From assembly GCA_963920705.1 (NCBI GenBank), contig OY987233.1, forward strand, positions 2,842,001-2,906,000: a stretch of DNA of 64,000 nucleotides, given 5' to 3'. The translations under genes and the position numbers were made by a program. Positions 50,101 to 52,838 of this stretch are shown one piece after another. The notes beneath the pieces were generated by a model. That model searched no databases. It was not told where the DNA came from and saw only the letters and a list, made by a program, of their open reading frames with translations. This stretch comes from Odiellus spinosus. Its lineage: Eukaryota > Arthropoda > Arachnida > Opiliones > Phalangiidae. Numbering within the stretch: position 1 is the stretch's first letter; the number at the start of each line of letters is the position of its first letter.

Positions 50101-50480
50101 TTACTGGTAGATTAGGCCTATTTAATCGATAAGGAATCGACAAAAAAATTCACTCGTTGTTAGCTTGCATTCTCCCTTTAAGGGAATATCGCGAGATCGG
50201 ACTTTGTGCCACCGGATATTGGTTTGATTGGTGCATTTGCGAAGGGAAAAGGGAATTGGTAGACGGAACTTGGGATATTCTTATATATTAGTTTCTTACC
50301 GCCTCGGTATGTATGGGGTGAACGGCGAAGAGAAAGGCGGCGGTGAAGGAACACTCTCTATCCATTTGGAGAATTCGGCGACAGAGGAATGTGAGAAGCA
50401 AGGTGACGATCAAGTGCAAAAGCAGGTTGACTAGGTGAAAGTCCCACGAGTCTTCACCTCCGCGAAGAGCGTAGTTCAAC
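2480..50480 (-). CDS. TMTC1-like: TMTC1-like protein O-mannosyltransferase gene, seven internal exons (partial gene)
   Basis: TMTC proteins are multipass endoplasmic-reticulum membrane enzymes of the GT-C fold that O-mannosylate cadherins and protocadherins; their C-terminal half is TPR repeats. Exons joined in order are 50480-50300, 45495-45422, 40821-40672, 32052-31992, 9587-9484, 6696-6507 and 2601-2480. They sum to 882 bp with every phase compatible and all introns GT-AG. Family landmarks appear in order: [91 protein letters not shown] and [13 protein letters not shown]. The RFLTYSYL and [14 protein letters not shown] segments resemble TMTC1 more than TMTC2 to TMTC4, from memory of the family. 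The N-terminal loop with the expected catalytic acidic residues and the TPR region are absent here. The paralogue assignment is inference; the family assignment is firm. Confidence 0.93.
2627..2972 (+). repeat. Family A element next to exon g
   Basis: The terminal repeat starts at 2627, so 25 bases of intron separate it from the exon g start at 2601 (gene on the minus strand). The right end is truncated after GCTACGGGGCG. Confidence 0.88.
3667..3916 (+). repeat. Family A element, right-truncated
   Basis: Left terminal repeat is intact; the copy stops after CCGCAGAGTGTCGCTT. Confidence 0.88.
3917..4495. other. Unexplained intronic DNA
   Basis: Includes pyrimidine-rich stretches around 4090-4220 and a 62-codon open frame at 4266-4454 without recognisable features. 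Confidence 0.4.
4500..4933. repeat. Family D foldback element, complete, with TTAA on both sides
   Basis: Reference copy. Flanked by TTAA at 4496-4499 and 4934-4937. The ends are AGGGAAACTTGGAGC and its inverse, and the whole element is an imperfect palindrome: TTTCAGCCTTCAACAG and CTGTTGAAGGCTGAAA mark the arms about a centre at roughly 4710. No open frame suggests a transposase. Confidence 0.92.
5280..5690 (+). repeat. Family M repeat
   Basis: Shares, in inverse orientation, the blocks around TTACACCCGTTGCTATGG, GGGGTTACCGCCT and AACTATAGAGGGAG with 34690-35045 and, for the last block, with 35402-35490. Ends and class unresolved. Confidence 0.6.
5776..6000. repeat. Family C element, inner part
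   Basis: Central palindromic arms of family C (AGGCTTAGCTGGATTCATGG and inverse). The outer arms are largely lost. Confidence 0.85.
6507..6696 (-). CDS. TMTC1-like: TMTC1-like exon f: [14 protein letters not shown] motif
   Basis: The 190-bp exon (one base plus 63 codons) starts after TTCCCTTCAAG and ends at AAG|GTAGGT. It encodes [40 protein letters not shown] and a membrane helix ending [11 protein letters not shown] chose the upstream acceptor because it restores R-FLTYS, which the family has; a second acceptor 15 bases downstream (ending CTACAG) would also stay in frame but drop those five residues. The [14 protein letters not shown] run is the best evidence for TMTC1 among the four paralogues. 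Confidence 0.93.
6882..7198. repeat. Family C element, right-truncated
   Basis: Left end GAGAATGCAACCTAAC present; the right arm stops after ATTAAACTAGTAGAAATTTA. Confidence 0.87.
7208..7400. repeat. Family C element, inner part
   Basis: Lies directly beside the preceding copy and is very similar to it (same AAAGGGCCAGCGA block), so a local duplication is possible. Confidence 0.85.
7735..8182 (+). repeat. Family I element
   Basis: Continuous copy containing GACCGCGCGAAAGCG, GACGTAGATTGCGGGGAA and the TGCTACTCAATTT end block. Inverse copy at 44850-45345. Confidence 0.8.
8183..8998. other. A/T-rich intronic DNA
   Basis: Long A and T runs (8220-8700). The 77-codon open frame at 8456-8689 on the minus strand is low-complexity Phe/Leu/Lys and is not a gene. 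Confidence 0.45.
8999..9380 (-). repeat. Family A element, near complete
   Basis: Both terminal repeats present. Its end lies about 105 bp from exon e. Confidence 0.9.
9484..9587 (-). CDS. TMTC1-like: TMTC1-like exon e: SLPxFSxxDNPA motif of the DUF1736 region
   Basis: The 104-bp exon (34 codons plus AG) begins after a run of T and CAG, and ends at donor ACCAG|GTAATG. It encodes [14 protein letters not shown] followed by [20 protein letters not shown]. The [SG]-L-P-x-F-x-x-x-D-N-P-A block is the most recognisable part of the TMTC-specific DUF1736 domain. The terminal AG and the first G of exon f give Arg, restoring the usual LTR-[FL]-LT sequence. Upstream lies the largest intron of the window, 22.4 kb. 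Confidence 0.93.
9947..10288 (-). repeat. Family A element
   Basis: Right end intact (ACTTTTGA); left end starts at CCATAAAAGTAAAC. Confidence 0.88.
10289..10776. other. AT-rich intronic DNA
   Basis: No repeat copy or splice-bounded exon recognised. Confidence 0.4.
10777..11144 (+). repeat. Family A element, complete
   Basis: TCAAAAGTCTATCAC at the left and TGATAAACTTTTGA at the right; an internal block is missing after AAAAGTAAAC. Confidence 0.9.
11145..11621. other. Unexplained intronic DNA
   Basis: Contains a short CT-rich run at 11448-11472. No exon or repeat recognised. Confidence 0.4.
11626..12022. repeat. Family C foldback element
   Basis: TTAA at 11622-11625 precedes the left end; the right arm is cut after GTTAGGTTGCAT. 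Confidence 0.88.
12195..12551 (+). repeat. Family E element
   Basis: Begins AGCCGCGTTCGCACT and ends GTGATCGTAGCT. ATTAT lies on both outer sides, a possible 5-bp duplication. Carries CTGCTTCGGGAACCAG-like and TCGGTTTCAACAACCGATAG core blocks. Confidence 0.85.
12552..13107. other. AT-rich intronic DNA
   Basis: No feature recognised. Confidence 0.4.
13112..13525. repeat. Family C foldback element, complete
   Basis: TTAA at 13108-13111 and 13526-13529. Arms run from GAGAATGCAACC to GGTTGCATTCTC-type ends around a centre near 13320. Confidence 0.92.
13530..14349. other. Intronic DNA with purine-rich part
   Basis: GA-rich at 13970-14070. Open frames on both strands at 13942-14237 overlap one another, have Arg/Glu/Lys or Ser/Leu bias and lack splice or family signals, so I do not call a gene. 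Confidence 0.4.
14350..14516 (+). repeat. Family I fragment
   Basis: Carries AATCAAGTATTTTTACGAAAA, AACTGTAGATCT and ATCACGTGACCATAGTGATG blocks of family I. Confidence 0.75.
14517..15035. other. Intronic DNA with short GA and poly-G runs
   Basis: A GAGAGA run at 14708-14730 and a run of about 13 G ending at 14755. No gene recognised. Confidence 0.4.
15036..15419 (+). repeat. Family A element
   Basis: Complete left end; the right end is lost at GGAATAAAGTGA, where a family D fragment begins. Confidence 0.88.
15418..15566. repeat. Family D right-end fragment
   Basis: From ATAATATGACTGGTCCGA to CTCCAAGTTTCCCTTTAG. Abuts the family A copy directly. Confidence 0.82.
15873..16300 (+). repeat. 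Family K repeat, copy 1
   Basis: Shares about 430 bp in the same orientation with 26499-26950, including GATTGGTATATAGTTCTGAA, CGGTTGAGATTGGAACTAAG and GGACTCGCTTCATCGTCACC. No terminal inverted repeats seen. Confidence 0.8.
16301..16857. other. Unexplained intronic DNA
   Basis: Holds one block (16650-16710, GAGATATTAATTTGACAAG) that recurs near 28580 and 42870, evidence of another dispersed repeat. Confidence 0.5.
16858..17155 (-). repeat. Family E element
   Basis: Starts AGCAACGGTCACACTAGC and ends TGAACGCGGCT. A second copy follows head to tail. Confidence 0.87.
17158..17546 (+). repeat. Family E element, diverged
   Basis: Contains GTGAACGGGAAACCGTTTTC and the GCTTCGGGAACCAGTTTC core; ends GCGAACGTAGCTTAG. 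Confidence 0.82.
17547..17934. other. Unexplained intronic DNA
   Basis: Nothing recognised apart from a leftover family E end (TATGAACGCGGTTATTA). Confidence 0.4.
17935..18293. repeat. Family C element
   Basis: Both arms present, right end lost after GATAAGGAATC. Confidence 0.86.
18665..19017 (-). repeat. Family A element
   Basis: Right end GTGATAGACTTTTG intact; the left terminal repeat is degraded. Confidence 0.86.
19018..19449. other. Unexplained intronic DNA
   Basis: Overlapping short open frames on both strands at 19047-19325 without known motifs. Confidence 0.4.
19450..20143. repeat. Family C foldback element split by a family B insertion
   Basis: Left arm 19450-19766, then family B at 19767-20102, then the right arm to 20143 followed by TTAA. 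The C sequence continues across the insertion (GGTGGATTA ... GTTGTTAGGTTGCATTCTC). Confidence 0.92.
19767..20102. mobile_element. Family B element with 7-bp target duplication, inside family C
   Basis: 336 bp bounded by CAGAAGCCGATGAAACCC and GGGTTTCATCtaCTTCTG. The 7-mer ATTATTC stands at 19760-19766 and again at 20103-20109, immediately outside the ends. Internal arms CCATACAGAGAGG/CCTCTCTGTATGG repeat the palindromic plan. No transposase. Confidence 0.93.
20148..20853. other. Unexplained intronic DNA
   Basis: AT-rich, no exon or repeat recognised. Confidence 0.4.
20854..21305. repeat. Family D foldback element, complete
   Basis: TTAA at 20850-20853 and 21306-21309. The centre palindrome is CTTAGGTATCAAAATCGGCC region near 21110. 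Confidence 0.92.
21310..21785. other. Unexplained intronic DNA
   Basis: A 114-codon minus-strand open frame (21230-21574) begins outside the D element and runs into it; it has no family resemblance. Confidence 0.4.
21786..22141 (-). repeat. Family A element, diverged
   Basis: Both ends recognisable but eroded; carries a 3-bp and other small deletions relative to other copies. Confidence 0.85.
22508..22812 (+). repeat. Family A element, left-truncated
   Basis: Starts at the CAGTTTTACGTCATAGCC block; right end GATAAGACTTTTG. Confidence 0.87.
22813..23574. other. Unexplained intronic DNA
   Basis: No feature recognised. Confidence 0.4.
23673..24477. mobile_element. Unclassified insert inside family D
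   Basis: Interrupts the D sequence at the CACGTTTTT site. Left end carries the short palindrome ACGTGGAGTGA/TCACTCCACGT, and ATCACTCCACGTT returns near the right end (24440). Exact ends, duplication and class unresolved. Confidence 0.65.
23832..24168. mobile_element. Family B element inside the insert
   Basis: 337 bp. Flanks GTTCTAC (23825-23831) and GTTATAC (24169-24175) are a 7-bp duplication with one mismatch. Confidence 0.9.
24779..25488. other. AT-rich intronic DNA
   Basis: Very AT-rich, no feature recognised. Confidence 0.4.
25489..25678 (+). repeat. Family L repeat, copy 1
   Basis: Shares TTTTTATCCGANCGTATAA, ATGGATATGGATTA and AATTATACGAATTCCGAGCTC blocks with 57503-57693. Confidence 0.75.
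25679..26498. other. Intronic DNA with an unrecognised 135-codon open frame
   Basis: The plus-strand frame 25954-26361 begins with a poly-Lys stretch and has no motif I recognise; a shadow frame overlaps it on the other strand. Composition suggests chance. Confidence 0.4.
26499..26950 (+). repeat. Family K repeat, copy 2
   Basis: See copy 1. Both copies contain ATGTATCGA-CGGAAAACGACTC-like sequence, but neither stays open through the repeat, so no coding role is claimed. Confidence 0.8.
27030..27328. repeat. Family D element, left-truncated
   Basis: Keeps the central palindrome around TTAGGCATCAAACG and the right arm; ends CTCCAAGTTTCCTTTTAA. Confidence 0.86.
27329..27924. other. Unexplained intronic DNA
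   Basis: No feature recognised. Confidence 0.4.
27925..28545 (-). repeat. Family A element split by a family B insertion
   Basis: The A sequence AATACTATCAG|CAAAGG is interrupted exactly at the target duplication. The right end is lost after TTTTAGTGAT. Confidence 0.92.
27965..28284. mobile_element. Family B element with perfect 7-bp target duplication, inside family A
   Basis: 320 bp, ends CAGAAGCCGATGAAACCCTC and its exact inverse. CTATCAG stands at 27958-27964 and 28285-28291. Removing one CTATCAG with the element restores the family A consensus. Confidence 0.95.
28546..29055. other. AT-rich intronic DNA
   Basis: No gene recognised; contains a fragment (28570-28625) of the dispersed block also at 16650 and 42870. 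Confidence 0.45.
29060..29521 (+). repeat. GA-rich simple repeat, purine strand on plus
   Basis: About 460 bp of only A and G with rare T, grading from irregular GAGAAA to a regular 18-bp unit (AGTAAGAGAGAGAGAAAG) from about 29285. The long Arg/Glu and Ser/Leu frames are low-complexity shadows. Confidence 0.95.
29522..30155. mobile_element. 634-bp element with about 40-bp terminal inverted repeats, in the GA tract
   Basis: AGGGCCTTTCACACCAGCCA at the left matches the inverse at the right with one mismatch over about 40 bases (through CCAACTAGTTG). GA repeat resumes at once on the right. Ends of the GGGCCTTTCACAC kind resemble PIF/Harbinger elements. The flanks TAA and GAA do not form a clean 3-bp duplication. 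Holds a 63-codon open frame at 29741-29932 without a transposase motif. Confidence 0.85.
30156..31113. other. Remaining GA repeat and unexplained intronic DNA
   Basis: The GA tract ends near 30190. A poly-A run lies at 30892-30909. The 30420-30470 stretch repeats the AGAGCTCGGAATT end of family L. Confidence 0.5.
31114..31466 (+). repeat. Family A element
   Basis: Left terminal repeat truncated, right end ATAGACTTTT present. Confidence 0.87.
31467..31986. other. Unexplained intronic DNA downstream of exon d
   Basis: Minus-strand open frame of 112 codons (31586-31924) starts 67 bp past the exon d donor and matches nothing in TMTC; treated as intron. Confidence 0.45.
31992..32052 (-). CDS. 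TMTC1-like: TMTC1-like exon d: short loop and start of a membrane helix
   Basis: This 61-bp exon (one base plus 20 codons) reads [20 protein letters not shown], ending at donor ACG|GTAAG. The acceptor ACTCAG is the first AG after a pyrimidine tract that lies about 30 bases further upstream. The split codon AG|T gives Ser. The hydrophobic end runs straight into [10 protein letters not shown] of exon e, matching the helix that precedes the GSLPxF motif. This part of the family is poorly conserved, so the call rests on phase, splice sites and continuity of the helix more than on sequence identity. Confidence 0.8.
32181..32534 (+). repeat. Family A element near exon d
   Basis: Starts 128 bp upstream of exon d on the gene strand; internal deletion of the GCGGGCCGCGC block and right end truncated. 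Confidence 0.87.
32562..32803 (-). repeat. Family J element, 242 bp
   Basis: Ends ATAGTCCTGGTCGATTT and AAATCGATCAGGACTAT. Contains AAAAAGATGGCGGACGACCA CGTG near 32708. The second copy is at 48742-49027. Confidence 0.87.
32804..33329. other. Unexplained intronic DNA
   Basis: No feature recognised; short TA run at 32925-32938. Confidence 0.4.
33330..33985 (+). repeat. 22-bp minisatellite (ATGTCCAGAAAATATTCAGAMA) with degenerate leader
   Basis: Regular units from about 33578, first with CAGACA then with CAGAAA, preceded by a diffuse TGGCCAGAAAAAAGCC-like region. Because 22 is not a multiple of 3 and the unit lacks stops, all three plus frames stay open and give the same 22-residue peptide repeat. 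This is no evidence of coding. Confidence 0.95.
34011..34233 (-). repeat. Family E element
   Basis: Begins right after the minisatellite; ends AACGTGGCTAGTGTGACCGTAGCTT, which looks like two overlapping element ends. Confidence 0.82.
34234..34689. other. Unexplained intronic DNA
   Basis: Slightly less AT-rich than its surroundings. No exon recognised. Confidence 0.4.
34690..35045 (-). repeat. Family M repeat
   Basis: Inverse of 5280-5690, with AGAGGGAGTTACC, GGCGGTAACCCCTCCC and CCATAGTAACGGGTGTAA blocks. Confidence 0.65.
35080..35396. repeat. Family C element
   Basis: Left arm nearly complete, right arm cut after AAGCCTATTTTCC, whose last block is repeated once. Confidence 0.86.
35641..36140 (+). 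repeat. Family A element interrupted by a family I fragment
   Basis: The A sequence breaks near 35770, holds about 100 bp of family I (GGGAGAATCAACTGTAGGATC to GACGTAGTATTGCGGGGA) and resumes near 35872 with a partial repeat of the A block. Right end eroded. Confidence 0.8.
36141..36564. other. Unexplained intronic DNA
   Basis: No feature recognised. Confidence 0.4.
36566..36846 (+). repeat. Family E element
   Basis: From GGCCTTGGAATCGATTTAAA to AGTGTGACCGTAGCTTT. Confidence 0.88.
36928..37052. repeat. Small element with 11-bp inverted ends
   Basis: TTCATACTGGT at the left and ACCAGTATGAA at the right, 125 bp overall. Seen once, so this may be chance. Confidence 0.4.
37185..37570. repeat. 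Family C element
   Basis: Both arms present; left end starts inside the arm, right end GATTGCATCCTC. Confidence 0.87.
37571..38326. other. Intronic DNA with poly-T and poly-A runs
   Basis: T run at 37816-37832 and A-rich run at 37983-38020. Overlapping frames on both strands are compositional. Confidence 0.45.
38327..38620 (-). repeat. Family A element, right-truncated
   Basis: Ends at TAAGTGATGG. Carries a CTGCAGGATTCGAG variant shared with the copies at 28310, 39975 and, inverse, 22730: a possible subfamily. Confidence 0.87.
38621..39162. other. Intronic DNA with a family D end
   Basis: A short family D right end lies at 38816-38878 (CATTTTTAGCTTATACTTTCCCTTTAA). The rest is unexplained. 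Confidence 0.5.
39163..39479. repeat. Family C element, left arm truncated
   Basis: Right end GGTTGCATTCTCCATTAA. The centre is a very clean palindrome. Confidence 0.88.
39480..39974. other. AT-rich intronic DNA
   Basis: No feature recognised. Confidence 0.4.
39975..40337 (-). repeat. Family A element
   Basis: Left end TCAAAAGTCTATCGC preceded by TA; right terminal repeat cut after TTAAGCTACG. Confidence 0.88.
40672..40821 (-). CDS. TMTC1-like: TMTC1-like exon c: KEQGVTVLG motif
   Basis: The exon has 150 bases: one base, 49 codons and two bases. The acceptor is TTTATTTTCAG and the donor AAAAG|GTAAG. It encodes [20 protein letters not shown], then a membrane helix, [14 protein letters not shown] and [11 protein letters not shown]. 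The KEQG[IV]TVLG block is a hallmark of TMTC proteins. The family usually has VYD at the VYF position, so Phe for Asp there is a substitution worth confirming. The open frame that extends upstream to 40940 is intron read-through. Confidence 0.93.
40960..41080. repeat. GATC-containing repeats and TTAGGT run
   Basis: AAGTGATCGAAA, AAATGATCGAAA and TTCGATCATTTCG recur here, the same motif as in the arrays at 43340-44440. Between them GGTTAGGTTAGGTTAGGTTAG (41015-41037) holds about four TTAGGT units. Confidence 0.75.
41081..41460. other. Intronic DNA with a hydrophobic open frame
   Basis: Plus-strand frame 41366-41599 starts with a 35-residue hydrophobic stretch but runs into family D from about 41470. 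No homologue recognised; probably chance. Confidence 0.4.
41465..41705. repeat. Family D element, left-truncated
   Basis: Starts at the CAGTGCTTGTAATGTT block, keeps the central palindrome and most of the right arm. Confidence 0.85.
41706..42241. other. Unexplained intronic DNA
   Basis: A stop-free plus-strand stretch of 90 codons (41749-42021) lacks Met and has no known motif. It is not longer than chance allows in 64 kb. Confidence 0.4.
42242..42773. repeat. Two family E elements head to head
   Basis: First copy 42242 to about 42490 on plus, second about 42500 to 42773 on minus, making a 530-bp inverted pair with AACGCGGCT-type ends outside. Confidence 0.88.
42774..43339. other. Intronic DNA with part of an unclassified dispersed repeat
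   Basis: 42850-42915 (TTGGCGCGAGATTAATTTGA) recurs near 16650 and 28570. The 108-codon frame from 42732 begins inside family E and covers that repeat, so it is not called. Confidence 0.45.
43340..43625 (+). repeat. 42-bp tandem array, about six units
   Basis: Unit GGTGTGGCGTTTGATCATTT + TATCGAAAACAAATGATCAAAC; each unit has an internal dyad TTTGATCATTT/AAATGATCAAA. As 42 is a multiple of 3, one plus frame stays open as a 14-residue peptide repeat. Confidence 0.95.
43626..44440 (+). repeat. 31-bp tandem array with two sub-blocks
   Basis: Units such as GATGAGATAATTGGTTCAAA TCATCGTTTAT (about 43710-43985) change to GATAAGATAATTGGTTCAAA TGATCGATTAT (about 43985-44170) and then decay. Both unit types are 31 bp. 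Confidence 0.94.
44441..44849. other. Unexplained intronic DNA
   Basis: CT-rich part at 44700-44760. No feature recognised. Confidence 0.4.
44850..45345 (-). repeat. Family I element, most complete copy
   Basis: Reference copy. Imperfect inverted ends of about 20 bp: AGAGAGGCTGTCACT at the left and AGTGACAGTCTCACTTC at the right. Interior blocks include ATCCAGATCAAGCC, ACGTTCCAGAAATAAACTA and CGTCATCACTATGGTCGCGT. Lies in the intron between exons b and c, ending 77 bp before exon b. Confidence 0.82.
45422..45495 (-). CDS. TMTC1-like: TMTC1-like exon b: GIVGRAE motif
   Basis: This 74-bp exon (24 codons plus two bases) has no start codon and is too short to stand out as an open frame. It reads [20 protein letters not shown] followed by IAFS. 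The V-x-G-[IV]-V-G-R-A-[DE] block follows HPxHTEA in TMTC proteins, so it fits exactly after exon a. The acceptor is a long pyrimidine tract ending CATCTTAG and the donor is AG|GTACGT. The final AG joins the A of exon c to make Arg. Confidence 0.9.
45661..45844. repeat. Short family E-like element
   Basis: Ends AGCCGCGTTCACACTAG and AGTGTGAACGTAGCT, but the interior differs from the other copies: a shorter, related subfamily. Confidence 0.75.
45845..46195. other. Unexplained intronic DNA
   Basis: No feature recognised. Confidence 0.4.
46204..46292. repeat. Family G palindromic element, diverged
   Basis: GATTCACGGAGTTTCGTACAG and CTGTATTACACCCCGCGAAG are imperfect inverted arms that match the clean palindrome at 49863-49966. 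Confidence 0.75.
46293..46855. other. AT-rich intronic DNA
   Basis: No feature recognised. Confidence 0.4.
46860..47210 (-). repeat. GC-rich 22-bp minisatellite (CCCGTCCCTGTATCCGAACAAG)
   Basis: About sixteen units read on the plus strand, strongly GC-rich against the AT-rich surroundings. Central units are nearly identical, outer ones diverged. All minus frames are open with a 22-residue Gly/Arg/Asp peptide repeat, a consequence of unit length. Confidence 0.95.
47211..47702. other. Unexplained intronic DNA
   Basis: No feature recognised. Confidence 0.4.
47707..48372. mobile_element. 666-bp TTAA-flanked element with short inverted ends
   Basis: TTAA at 47703-47706 and 48373-48376. Ends AGGGACCAAGGAA and TTCCTGGTCCCT. 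Unlike C, D and F the interior is not a palindrome. A left-end fragment of a second copy (TTAAAGAGACCAGGGAACCTG) lies at 49413-49440. Confidence 0.85.
48651..48710. repeat. Family D left-end fragment
   Basis: TTAA at 48647-48650, then AGGGAAACTTGGAGCTAAAA; jumps to the central CTTTTAATGTTACGTCATT block and stops. Confidence 0.8.
48742..49027 (+). repeat. Family J element, 286 bp
   Basis: 17-bp inverted ends ATAGTCCTGGTCGATTT. Contains CCGCCATCTTTTTGTAGTGT and ACAAAAAGATGGCGGCGCGG, so the GATGGCGG motif lies on both arms. Middle carries a hairpin CCAACGCCTCCTATA/TATAGGAAGCGTTGG (48868-48902) absent from the other copy. Confidence 0.88.
49028..49412. other. Unexplained intronic DNA
   Basis: No feature recognised. 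Confidence 0.4.
49462..49660. repeat. Family C element, inner part
   Basis: Central arms only; follows the fragment of the AGGGACCA element. Confidence 0.85.
49702..50178. repeat. Family C foldback element, complete, with nested palindrome
   Basis: Reference copy. TTAA at 49698-49701 and 50179-50182. Arms pair GAGAATGCAACCTAA with the TTAGCTTGCATTCTC end and ATAGGCTTAGCTGCATTCAT with its inverse. Ends 121 bp from exon a, in the intron. Interior holds the family G palindrome. Confidence 0.93.
49863..49966. mobile_element. Family G 104-bp near-perfect palindrome inside family C
   Basis: TGGGCGTGCTTCACGGAGT and ACTCCGTGAAGCACGCCCA are exact inverses; the arms continue through ACAGTGGAAGGCT, with GAAGCGCTTC at the centre. 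Interrupts the family C arm near GTCCATAGA. Confidence 0.9.
50300..50480 (-). CDS. TMTC1-like: TMTC1-like exon a: membrane segment and HPIHTEA motif
   Basis: The exon has 181 bases: one base (G) completing a split codon, then 60 codons. The acceptor is a pyrimidine-rich tract ending TTTTCGCAG and the donor is GCG|GTAAG. It encodes [20 protein letters not shown], a hydrophobic helix, a short [11 protein letters not shown] loop, and [14 protein letters not shown]. In the family this follows SYRPLTVLTFR, so the split codon is probably Arg. The TTG at 50479 is an ordinary Leu codon, not a start. The exon end in the middle of the HTEAV motif is phase 0 and joins VSGIVGRAE of exon b. Confidence 0.93.
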
Positions 50481-50769
50481 CTGCGAAAATAGAAGTTAAG
50501 AAAACATAACGTTATATATTGCGTGAAGCATTTTAGCGCTTTGTGGCGATAGAATGAAAGCTATAGGCCTTGGACAAAATTTGTGTGTACAACAAAAAGG
50601 ACATCTTTAGTAAGGTGGAAATGGAAAATAAATAAAAAGGAAACAAAGTATAGACAGACATTTTGGGGAGTGAACTACAGCAATAAAATCATTTAAATTA
50701 AGGCATGTGGCTAATATTTATGATTTTGAAAAGCCTCTATGTGTATTGTGCAGAATACAATTAAATTTG
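50481..50769. other. Intronic DNA upstream of exon a
   Basis: Holds the exon a branch-point region; no further exon. Confidence 0.4.
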
Positions 50770-51250
50770 CAATTGGTTTATGCCCAGAAGGTCGCGGCGA
50801 AAAGTTACGGCCACTTTCATTTTAATATAGGGCTCATTTTTGGACTTTTTCTCGATTTCGATCGAGTGGCGAAACACCTTTTTCGAGTGTCGAAACATAT
50901 AATTTCATGATCTTAAAATAATATATGGAATGTCTACTTTGTAATGGTGCAATCGGTTTATGCCTAGGAGGTCGCGGAGAAACGTTACGGCCCTTTGCAT
51001 TTAAATATATAGGGCTCATTTCTGAAGATTTTTCTCGATTTCGATCGAGTGGGGAAACACCTTTTTCGAGTGGCGAAACAGAATTCTATGATCTTAAAAT
51101 AACATATGGAATGTCTACTTTCTAATGGTACAATTGGTTTATGCCTAGGAGGTCGCGGAGAAAAGTTATGGCCATTTACATTTTAGTATAGGACTCATTT
51201 TTGAACTTTTATTCGATTTTTATCTATTCAAAAATACCCATTTTAACGGT
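50770..51250 (+). repeat. 180-bp tandem array, about 2.7 units
   Basis: GTCGCGG recurs at 50791, 50971 and 51152. Units share GTTACGGCC, GGGCTCATTTTTG, CTCGATTTCGATCGAGTGG and GAATGTCTAC with the 172-bp units at 919-1720. Confidence 0.9.
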
Positions 51251-51927
51251 ATTTGCTATATTCAAATCCGTCTAAAGTTTGATCTAATAAATTGTGCACT
51301 AATCCATTACTTAACTAGTCTTTGAAACAATTTTCGTCTAATTTTAAGGTATAATAATGTATAATAGGATTAAGAACTTAAGACCAGATTTATTTCAATA
51401 ACCGAAATCAGGTCAGTTAATATATGAAGCCCTTTAAAACAAAGGAAAGTTAAAACCCATTATCTTTAAACCTCTAAAATTGCATTCCTTAACGAGGTCG
51501 ATCTTTATCTTCAAATTAAAATCGCGACGTTTTAGGAAAACGGAAGAGACGCTATAGATGATGGTCACTAGAGAGAGATTAACGTCGCCTATTTGTAAAC
51601 ACTCCTTGAGGTTGAAAGTTTTAGGCTTAACAAAATGACCCCTAACTATTTACGGATGATATATTCACGCCAGATAACTCTCGTCAAATGCTTTGAGCAA
51701 AGGAAGATCTATAAGAGGAATGGCAGCGAAGATAACCAAACCTCTTCGGGAAAAACATTTGATAAGTATATAGGCATGACGTTTTCTATTTTTCGGCATT
51801 AGTAATCAACTGCGCATGATCGGCGAGTCTTTCGTCACTTATCTAGGTCAGCCTCTTAAGTAATTAGGCTTTGATTTCATCCGAATGTTCTCGAATACTT
51901 CTGGTTGAAGAACGAATTAGTCGCTTC
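51251..51927. other. Unexplained intronic DNA
   Basis: No feature recognised. Confidence 0.4.
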
Positions 51928-52286
51928 ATTTAAGCTTCTCGAAACTGCTTCGGGAACCAGTTCCATACCGACTCGGTTTCAACAACCAATAAGCCGCGTT
52001 CATTCTAGGCCTTGGAATCGATTTAAACCGTTTCAAAGCGTTTGGCTAGAATCATGTGAACGGGAAAGCGTCTTTTCTCGAATCGATTTGATTCGATTTC
52101 TCGAAACTGCTTCGGGAACCAGTTTCGTACCGATTTAGTTTCAACAACCGATAGATGAAGCTACGATAAATCGATTTATAAAGATAACCCGTGAACACCG
52201 CTAAAAACTATTCCTGGCGATTTGAATATCGGTTTGATTTTACCGTTTCAAATCGATTAGGAAATGCTGGTGTGACCGTAGCTTAA
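51928..52286 (+). repeat. Family E element preceded by a family E fragment
   Basis: Fragment 51928-51990 (CTCGAAACTGCTTCGGGAAC) then a full copy from AGCCGCGTTCATTCTAGGCC to GTGTGACCGTAGCTT. The full copy appears inserted into the older one, at CAACCAATA. Confidence 0.87.
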
Positions 52287-52838
52287 TAAATCTTCCTTGC
52301 TTTGAATGAGTATAGGGATGAGGCTACTAATAAGAAGGGCGATAAACCGAAGCATCGCTCCAGTTAGCCCACCCCTTCCGCCTTCTCTAACTCTTTCCTC
52401 CTTTAAGCGCAGTATCATATCCTTTATTAATTATGGTCTCCCTAGTCTTATAAATCAAACTGGCTTTTCGTTTTACGCCAGATTAAAAGCTTAATTTCCA
52501 TCCGTTCCTCAATGGCTTTCCACTCCGCTTAGAATAGAGAAACATATACACGGAATGAAAGTGAAAGTCGAGATATCTCATTGATCATTTTTCGTTGGCA
52601 TATATAGGCATGGTATAAGCATCAAATTCGCTACAATGAAAGTTGAAAAGCATTTTCTCTCTTAAAGGGTGAGACACGGCTATAAAAATTCCGTCTAAAC
52701 CGATTGAAATTGGTTTAATATGGTCTATATGACCCTATTCAAAATTTCACTCAAAAATATTCAATAGTTTTCTCGTAAAGAGTATAAGAAATTACGGTTT
52801 TAATAATTTTTTTCGAGAGAGAAATTTAAATTTTCCGC
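52287..52838. other. Unexplained intronic DNA
   Basis: No feature recognised. Confidence 0.4.
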
